Assembly (NCBI RefSeq): GCF_008123965.1
Contig: NZ_VSTH01000053.1
Location: 36,290 to 100,289, forward strand
Length of the DNA stretch: 64,000 nucleotides
Reading direction: 5' to 3'
Origin: Bradyrhizobium hipponense
GTDB lineage: Bacteria > Pseudomonadota > Alphaproteobacteria > Rhizobiales > Xanthobacteraceae
A program made the position numbers and the translations under genes. Numbering within the stretch: the first letter of the stretch is position 1; every line of letters starts with the position of its first letter. The notes under the pieces were generated by a model. The model saw only the letters and a program-made list of their open reading frames with translations. It did not search any database and had not been told where the DNA came from. Below are positions 58,363 through 64,000 of the stretch, piece after piece.

Positions 58363-60878
58363 TCGCAACTCTGGCGGAGGCGGCGCTACGCTCCTTTGTG
58401 CTGGGAGGCGTCGTCTGGTTCGGTCTCAACCTGTTTCGCGTGCGCAATCCGCACGTCCACATGACGGCCTGGGTCATCGTACTGCTGGTATCGCTGGCGA
58501 TGCCCTTCGTGATGCATTGGCCGACGCTCACCATCGCCCGGCTGCCTCTCTCCGTGCCAGTGCCGGACGAGCTTTGGCCGGCCGATATCTCGATGCTCGA
58601 GACGCCGCAGCCGGCTTTGCCGATCACGCCCGGCGCTACCATCGAGTCGCCGGCCGTGAGTACTGTGTCGATCGATTGGCGGCTGGCGATCACGATCGTC
58701 TATGCTGGCGTCGCCGGCCTGCTGCTGTTGCGGCTCGCCATCGGCCTCTGCCTGACCTGGCGCCTTGTGCGGGCCGCGCAGCCGATGCGCGACTCAATAA
58801 TGATCGATGCCGACGTGCGCATCAGCCGCGACGTCGGCGGTCCCGTCACCTTCGGCTCAACCATTCTGGTGCCGCCGCAATTCGCGGGCTGGGACGCGAA
58901 GAAGCGCCTCGCAGTGCTCGCGCATGAGGGCGCCCATGTCGCCAATCGCGACTTCTACGTCCTGCTGCTTGCTTCCCTCAACCGCGCGGTGTTCTGGTTC
59001 AGCCCGTTTTCGTGGTGGCAGCTGGCGCGCCTTGCCGAGCTTGCCGAGATCATCAGCGACGCCCAGGCGATCGAAGTCATCGACGACCGGCTGTCCTATG
59101 CGGAGATCCTGCTGGACGTCGCGACCTCTGTAAACCCGCGGCCAATGGAGCTCGCGATGGCGCGGGTCTCCACCGTCCGTGCCCGTGTCGAGCGCATCAT
59201 CGCAGCTGCAGCCATGCCCGTTGCGGTCGGCTGGCGCAAACGGCTGTGGATCGCGGCTGCAATTGTGCCGGCCGTGATCGTATCGGCGGGCATGATCGCC
59301 TATCGGACGCCGGACCCTGCGCCTTTCGCTGCAGACCTCGGCGAGGCGCCGGCCCCGCACTATCACCCCTTCGTCAATTTCTATGCCATGGGCCCGGCCT
59401 CGGTGTTCGCGGTCTTCCGCGAGGGCGACGACCTCTACGGCCAGCTCACCGGGCAGCGCAGGCTGCGCCTGACGGTTGGCAATGACGGCACCGCGTCCTA
59501 CGTGGCCTCGTCCGGCGAGATCACGTTCCCGCTTGATCCCGAGCGCCGCTCTTCCGAGCTGATCCTGCGCATGAACGGCCGCGACGTGCGTGCCCTTCGC
59601 GTCGCCGAGATGCCAATGGCGGCTGCCGAACCCGCCTCGCTCGATCAGTATGTCGGCTGGTACCGGATTGCGCCGAACCGTGTGCTGGCGGTGCGGCGCG
59701 ATGGCGATCGGCTCCAGGTACAGGAAACCGTGCAGGGCCGGGCGACGCTTCTCGCCGAAGGTGCCGACGTCTTCTCGATCCATGGCGAGAATCTGCTGAT
59801 CTTCCTGCGTGACGAGCAGGCCAAAGTCGCGCGCGTTCTGGTCCAGAACGCAGTTTTCGGCGCGCGCCTGGCGCCGCGGATCGACGCGGCAGTGGCGCAG
59901 GCGGTCGAGGCCGACTTCGCGCGCCGCCTCGCGGAAGTGCCTGACCGATTCAGGGAGCAGGTGCCGGCTGACGGCGGCAAGGAGATGATCCTGCGCGGGA
60001 TCGAAGATCTGCGCCGCGGCACGCCCAACTACGAGCGCATGAGCGCGCCGCTGGCGGCCAAGGTCCACAGGCAGCTCAATGAAATGCGCGCGTCGTTCGT
60101 GGCGCTCGGTGCGGTGGAATCGCTCTTCTTCCGTGGCGTCGGCCCCGGCGGCTATGACATCTATGGCGCGAAGTTCGAGAACGGCACGGCCGAATTCCGC
60201 CTGATGCTCGAGCCCGACGGCAAGGCCGGCGACGTGCTGTTCCGGCCCGACGGCAACGACGAACTCGGCGGCATCGTGCCTTGTTCAGAGGAGGCGAGTG
60301 TGCGCGGCCATGCCGGCACCTCGCCGATCAGGATCATGGTCTACAATGAGCTGGCCGACGACATCCAAGTCTTCAATATCGAGGCCGATGGCAGCCGCAA
60401 GACGCAGAGCCTCGTCAGACCCAACATAACGTGGGCCTCCACGACCACCGTGAACAATCCCTGGATGATCGCCGACAAGTCGGGACGGTGTCTCGAGATC
60501 CTGGTGCCGGGCCGGCAGACGCGCTTTCATAATGTCGAGGCTTCGAACCTCGGCGCGCGGCCCGGGCGCGCCGCTCGCCGCGCCGTTCCGATCGCCAATG
60601 GCGAGGAGATGCTGCGCCGCTATATCGAAAGTGTCGGCAAGGGGCAGCCGGACTACGACCGCATGACGTCAGAGGTCGCTGACATCACGCGCCAGCAGCT
60701 TGCATTCGATCAGGCGATCCTGGCGCGGCTCGGCGCGTTACGCGCGGTCTCGTTCCGCGGCGTCACCGCGCTCGACAGCGACATCTACATCGCCCAGTTC
60801 GCCAATGGTTCGGCGGAATGGCGCATCGGCGTCAGGAATGGCACGATCACCAAGATCGCGCTTGGGCCGAATTTCTAG
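58359..60878 (+). CDS. M56 (BlaR1-like) membrane metallopeptidase with an unusual C-terminal sensor region
   Basis: An 839-residue membrane protease. Four N-terminal helices frame the cytoplasmic zinc site, HEGAH at 189-193 with downstream acidic ligand candidates in AELAEIISDAQ, and a last helix at about 292-310 (IAAAIVPAVIVSAGMIAY). The periplasmic part of over 500 residues has no SxxK penicillin-binding site. It appears to hold DUF3471-like stretches (DQYVGWYRIAPNRVLAVRRD), a module at about 541-640 repeated at about 749-839 (GTPNYERM and GQPDYDRM), and between them a VHL-beta-like domain at about 655-720 (SPIRIMVYNE; NPWMIADKSGRCLEILVPG). It should cleave the BlaI partner upon sensing an unknown signal. 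Confidence 0.88.
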   Translation: MIATLAEAALRSFVLGGVVWFGLNLFRVRNPHVHMTAWVIVLLVSLAMPFVMHWPTLTIARLPLSVPVPDELWPADISMLETPQPALPITPGATIESPAVSTVSIDWRLAITIVYAGVAGLLLLRLAIGLCLTWRLVRAAQPMRDSIMIDADVRISRDVGGPVTFGSTILVPPQFAGWDAKKRLAVLAHEGAHVANRDFYVLLLASLNRAVFWFSPFSWWQLARLAELAEIISDAQAIEVIDDRLSYAEILLDVATSVNPRPMELAMARVSTVRARVERIIAAAAMPVAVGWRKRLWIAAAIVPAVIVSAGMIAYRTPDPAPFAADLGEAPAPHYHPFVNFYAMGPASVFAVFREGDDLYGQLTGQRRLRLTVGNDGTASYVASSGEITFPLDPERRSSELILRMNGRDVRALRVAEMPMAAAEPASLDQYVGWYRIAPNRVLAVRRDGDRLQVQETVQGRATLLAEGADVFSIHGENLLIFLRDEQAKVARVLVQNAVFGARLAPRIDAAVAQAVEADFARRLAEVPDRFREQVPADGGKEMILRGIEDLRRGTPNYERMSAPLAAKVHRQLNEMRASFVALGAVESLFFRGVGPGGYDIYGAKFENGTAEFRLMLEPDGKAGDVLFRPDGNDELGGIVPCSEEASVRGHAGTSPIRIMVYNELADDIQVFNIEADGSRKTQSLVRPNITWASTTTVNNPWMIADKSGRCLEILVPGRQTRFHNVEASNLGARPGRAARRAVPIANGEEMLRRYIESVGKGQPDYDRMTSEVADITRQQLAFDQAILARLGALRAVSFRGVTALDSDIYIAQFANGSAEWRIGVRNGTITKIALGPNF

Positions 60879-60974
60879 ACTCCTCGCCCGGGTCCGCTGT
60901 CTGGCGGGTGTGTGCTCGCCCCGTCGCTAGAGCGCGGCGGCGCTCAATCTCAGCTTGCACCAGCTCACCTCTAA

Positions 60975-60996
60975 TGTTACGCTACGTAGCATTACA
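60975..60996. promoter_or_regulatory. Candidate BlaI-type operator upstream of the DUF1800 gene
   Basis: TGTTACGCTAC and GTAGCATTACA abut as an imperfect palindrome (9 of 11 positions). Each half resembles the TGTAACGCTACA box upstream of blaI. It lies 97 bp after the M56 stop and 63 bp before the DUF1800 start; TTGCAC (60955-60960) could be a -35, putting the box over the -10 region. Control of the downstream pair by the BlaI repressor is inferred. Confidence 0.6.
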
Positions 60997-61059
60997 ATTC
61001 GTAACTTGCCACCGCGCATTGCGGCGTGTCGGGCGGGCTTGGAGAGTTGGGCGTTCGTC

Positions 61060-62535
61060 ATGAGCAATTCCGCAAGGGCCGAGGCCGTGCTGGCGCTTCA
61101 TCGTTTCGGGATGGGGCCGCGACCGGGATCTATCGCCGTGGTCGGGACTGATCCGCGCGGCGCGCTGATCGCCGAACTCGACCGGCCGCTCGCGTTGACT
61201 GCTGCTGCCAGCCTTCCTTCCAGTGCAAAAGCCTATCGCACCGTGGCCGATGCCAACGCGCGGCGCACGGCACGCGCCAGGCAGGCGCAGCAGCAGGCGA
61301 AGAAGCAGCAGATGGCCGCCGTTCCCGCTGCGTCGAATGACCAGGCGCAAGGGCAGGCACAAGGGCAAGCGGAGGGCCAGGGCGCCGAGAAGGACGCAGT
61401 CGAGATGGCGGCCAAGCAGGCCGCCGAAGCGGTACCCGATCCCGGACGCCCGATCTACCTGCAGGAGGCCAAGCTGCGCACGGAAGCCGCGCTCGCCGCC
61501 GATATCGGCTTCGCCGAGCGGCTGGTCTGGTTCTGGTCCAACCATTTCTGCGTCTCGGCCAACAGGATTCAGAGCATGTCCGGTGCCTATGAGCGCGAAG
61601 CCGTTCGCGCTCACGCGCTCGGCCACTTCGTCGATCTCCTGCTGGCCGTCGAAGGCCATCCTGCGATTCTGTTCTATCTCGACAATCTGGAGTCGATGGG
61701 CGCCAACTCGACGGCCGGCATCAACCGCAGCCGCGGTCTCAACGAGAATTTCGCGCGCGAGATCATGGAGCTGCACACGCTCGGTGTGCGCACCGGCTAC
61801 ACCCAGGATGACGTCATCAGCTTCGCCAACGTCCTGACCGGCTGGACGCTGGTGCCGCCGGGGGCCGATCCCCAGCATGGCGGCGAGTTCACCTTCAATC
61901 CGCGGCTGCACGAGCCCGGCGGGCAGACCGTGCTCGGCAAGCGCTACGAGCAGGAGGACGTCGAGCAGGGACGCGCCGTGTTGCGCGACCTCGCGGCGCA
62001 TCCGGCGACCGCGACCCATGTCGCGACCAAGCTCGCGCGCCATTTCGTTGCCGACGAGCCGCCGCCGGTCCTTGTCGAGCAAATGGCGAAGACCTTCCGC
62101 GACACGGAGGGCGATCTCAAGCAGGTTGCGATCGCGATGGTGTCGTCGGACGAGGCGTGGCGCGGACCACCTTCGAAGCTCAAGCGTCCCGGCGAATGGG
62201 TCGTCGGCATGGCGCGTGCGACCGGCATCACGCAGGTTGATCCCGTGCGCTACACCGGAGGCCAGGAGCTGCTCGGCGAGGCGCTCTGGCGTCCGCCCGC
62301 GCCCAAGGGCTATCCGGACGATGAGGCGAGCTGGATCGACGGTGTTGGCCGGCGGCTCGACGTCGCCAACAATTTTGCCGAGCGCATCACGGGCATGGCC
62401 GATCCGCAAGTCATCATCGAGGACGTCTTCGCCTCCGAGATCGCGCCCGAGGTGAAGCAAGCGGTCGGTCGCGCCGAGAGCCGGCCGCAGGCGCTGGCGC
62501 TGTTGTTCATGTCGGCTGATTTTCAGAGGAGGTGA
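61060..62535 (+). CDS. DUF1800 domain-containing protein
   Basis: A 491-residue protein matching DUF1800 over nearly its full length: EAVLALHRFGMGPRPGSIAV start, RLVWFWSNHFCVSANR near residue 160, FYLDNLESMGANSTAGINRS, GLNENFAREIMELHTLGVRT near 245, and the end ALALLFMSADFQRR. An insertion at about 75-115 is rich in Gln, Ala and Gly (AQGQAQGQAEGQG). No clear signal peptide is visible. The function is unknown; DUF1800 genes are regularly paired with DUF1501 genes, as here, 2 bp apart, implying a shared complex or exported pathway. Confidence 0.9.
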   Translation: MSNSARAEAVLALHRFGMGPRPGSIAVVGTDPRGALIAELDRPLALTAAASLPSSAKAYRTVADANARRTARARQAQQQAKKQQMAAVPAASNDQAQGQAQGQAEGQGAEKDAVEMAAKQAAEAVPDPGRPIYLQEAKLRTEAALAADIGFAERLVWFWSNHFCVSANRIQSMSGAYEREAVRAHALGHFVDLLLAVEGHPAILFYLDNLESMGANSTAGINRSRGLNENFAREIMELHTLGVRTGYTQDDVISFANVLTGWTLVPPGADPQHGGEFTFNPRLHEPGGQTVLGKRYEQEDVEQGRAVLRDLAAHPATATHVATKLARHFVADEPPPVLVEQMAKTFRDTEGDLKQVAIAMVSSDEAWRGPPSKLKRPGEWVVGMARATGITQVDPVRYTGGQELLGEALWRPPAPKGYPDDEASWIDGVGRRLDVANNFAERITGMADPQVIIEDVFASEIAPEVKQAVGRAESRPQALALLFMSADFQRR

Positions 62536-62537
62536 GC

Positions 62538-63788
62538 ATGGGGCTCGTCGATCATTGGCCCACGCGGCGCGAGCTTCTGGTCTCTTCCGGTGCACTGTTC
62601 GCATGGAGCCAGATGCCGCGGCTCGCGCGCGCGGAAGGACGCGATCCGCGCCTGCTCGTGATCGTCCTGCGCGGCGCGCTCGACGGCCTCGGCGCAGTCG
62701 CGCCGGTCGGCGATCCCGACTGGAGCTCGCTGCGCGGCGATCGTGCGCTGGTGCTGGACGGCAAGACGCCGGCGCTGCCGCTCGATTCCTTTTTCGCGCT
62801 CAATCCGGCGATGCCGAACCTGCACCGGCTCTACAAGACCGGCAAGGCTTCGATCGTCCACGCCACCGCGACGCCTTATCGCGAGCGCTCGCATTTCGAC
62901 GGCCAGGACGTGCTGGAGAGCGGGCTCGCCAAGCCCGGCATGACCGGTTCGGGATGGCTCAACCGCGCGCTGGTCGCGCTGGAGGCGGGCGGGCGCGTCG
63001 ATCCGCGCGGCAGCCGCGCGCTCGGCATCGGCTCGGTCACCCCGCTCGTCGTGCGCGGCTCGGCGCCGGTGATGACGTGGGCGCCGCAGAAACTGCTGCC
63101 AGCGAGCGCGGACACGCAGAGCCGCCTGCTCGATCTCTACCAGCACACCGATCCGAAGCTCGCGACCGTGCTTCAGGCGCGGATGAAGCTCGCCTCGCTC
63201 GACGGCGCGATGGCTAGCGGGGATCCTATGTCGGACGATCCAACGCTGCCGCCGCCCGGCATCGCGCGCGTACGCGCCTACTTCGCTGAGGCTGCCGGCA
63301 CCGCCGCCCGCTATCTCGCCAAGCCCGACGGCCCGCGGGTCGGCGCCATGGGTTTCGTCGGCTGGGACACGCATATCGCGGAAGGCGCGGCCTCGGGCCA
63401 GCTCTACAATTTGCTCGGAGCTCTCGACGGTGCTTTTGCCGCGATCGAGAGCAACCTGAGCGAGGTCTGGCACGAGACTGTGGTTGCCGTCGTAACCGAG
63501 TTTGGCCGCACTGCGCGTATCAACGGAACGCAAGGCACGGACCACGGCACGGGTACGGTCGCCTTCCTCATCGGTGGTGCGCTCGCTGGCGGCCGCGTGA
63601 TCGCGGACTGGCCGGGACTGAAGCCCGCTCAGCTCTTCGAGGATCGCGACCTCAAGCCGACCACGGATCTGCGCGCGGTGCTGAAAGGCTTGCTGAGGGA
63701 TCATCTGCGCGTCGAAGAGAAGGTTCTCGCCGAGATGGTCTTCCCTGGTAGCGCGGACGTCAAAACGATGGGGAGCCTCGTCGGCTGA
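62538..63788 (+). CDS. DUF1501 domain-containing protein
   Basis: A 416-residue protein of the DUF1501 family, which has an alkaline-phosphatase/sulfatase-like fold. The N-terminus looks like a Tat signal (TRRELLVSSGALFAWSQMP). Landmarks: LLVIVLRGALDGLGAVAP near residue 40, HATATPYRERSHFDGQDVLE near 105, FVGWDTHIAEGAA near 270, and VAVVTEFGRTARINGTQGTD with DHGTG near 325, the probable metal-binding His/Asp set. I chose the ATG at 62538 after AGGAGGTGAGC. It is co-transcribed with the DUF1800 gene. Substrate and role are unknown. Confidence 0.9.
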   Translation: MGLVDHWPTRRELLVSSGALFAWSQMPRLARAEGRDPRLLVIVLRGALDGLGAVAPVGDPDWSSLRGDRALVLDGKTPALPLDSFFALNPAMPNLHRLYKTGKASIVHATATPYRERSHFDGQDVLESGLAKPGMTGSGWLNRALVALEAGGRVDPRGSRALGIGSVTPLVVRGSAPVMTWAPQKLLPASADTQSRLLDLYQHTDPKLATVLQARMKLASLDGAMASGDPMSDDPTLPPPGIARVRAYFAEAAGTAARYLAKPDGPRVGAMGFVGWDTHIAEGAASGQLYNLLGALDGAFAAIESNLSEVWHETVVAVVTEFGRTARINGTQGTDHGTGTVAFLIGGALAGGRVIADWPGLKPAQLFEDRDLKPTTDLRAVLKGLLRDHLRVEEKVLAEMVFPGSADVKTMGSLVG

Positions 63789-63816
63789 CGGCGCTTCTCG
63801 CAACCTGACCGGGTTC

Positions 63817-63984
63817 ATGATGTGCACATTGACGCAACGGGAGCTCGATTTCCTCGCCAGCCTGAAAACCGGCTGGCTGCGGCTTTATCGGCGCGAGTTC
63901 GCGCGGCTCCTGAGAGGTGACGTTGAGCCCGGCGAGGCTCAGCTGCATGCGCGCCCGATCCTCTGGCGCGAGATATCGGGCTAG
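63817..63984 (+). CDS. Possible small protein at the window end
   Basis: A 55-codon frame with two tandem ATG starts, 28 bp after the DUF1501 gene on the same strand. It encodes LTQRELDFLASLKTGWLRLY followed by a charged segment ending ARPILWREISG. High third-position GC and amphipathic helix character favour a real gene, but there is no strong ribosome site and I know no family. It could be a third member of the DUF1800/DUF1501 operon. Confidence 0.4.
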   Translation: MMCTLTQRELDFLASLKTGWLRLYRREFARLLRGDVEPGEAQLHARPILWREISG

Positions 63985-64000
63985 ACGACCGATTCCATGA

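Noticed and set aside
63760..63948. A 62-codon minus-strand frame at the window end
   Set aside because: It overlaps the end of the DUF1501 gene and opposes a plus-strand frame with better coding character; no ribosome site.

Overview
The window looks like a chromosomal core segment of a Bradyrhizobium-type alphaproteobacterium (order Hyphomicrobiales). The evidence is very high GC, strong third-position GC, short mosaic palindromic repeats typical of Bradyrhizobium and Rhodopseudomonas genomes, a circularly permuted two-piece tmRNA with the tag ANDNFAPVAQAA, and conserved alphaproteobacterial gene order (fumC with DUF4169 and RHH genes; hflKC, DUF2065 and degP; ilvI, ilvN and ilvC). I see no tRNA, rRNA, prophage, insertion sequence or CRISPR array.

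Layout. 1-7 kb: the edge of a tetR gene and a cytochrome P450 gene around a perfect operator, a large AsmA-like envelope protein, and a DUF2336 protein. 7-13 kb: an accessory stretch with a cyclophilin-like exported protein facing a LysR regulator, a DUF3750 protein, a decayed glycosyltransferase among small genes, and two exported small-molecule-stress-type proteins (one DUF1236). 13-18.6 kb, minus strand: feoAB, an RHH/DUF4169 pair, fumC, and sspB next to ssrA (the ClpXP adaptor beside the RNA encoding its tag). 18.6-22.2 kb: a two-gene chromate transporter whose second gene is frameshifted, then TctB/TctA without a binding protein. 22.4-30.4 kb: thyA, GNAT, folA, hflK, hflC, DUF2065, degP, and divergent serB/miaA.

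30.4-37.8 kb: branched-chain amino acid synthesis. A promoter, a 21-codon Ile/Leu/Val-rich leader peptide and an intrinsic terminator precede ilvI-ilvN. They are followed by a methyltransferase, two exporters (EamA, LysE) and ilvC, then an SDR gene. 37.8-41.1 kb: a ferric-reductase-like membrane protein and a TetR regulator share a double operator, then comes an LtaS-like membrane sulfatase. 41.2-52 kb: three ABC systems (betaine/choline-like with a fused permease-binding protein; nitrate/taurine-like; branched-chain-amino-acid-like) and a Nudix protein, ending in a PPK2 kinase gene that overlaps the last permease gene. 53.6-57.8 kb: an MscS channel and malic enzyme.

57.9-64 kb holds the most unusual module. 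A BlaI repressor gene overlaps a BlaR1-like M56 metallopeptidase gene. The C-terminal half of that peptidase is not a penicillin-binding sensor: it appears to carry DUF3471-like pieces, a duplicated module and a VHL-beta-like domain. A DUF1800/DUF1501 exported pair follows, and a box upstream of it resembles the box upstream of blaI, which suggests one small regulon.
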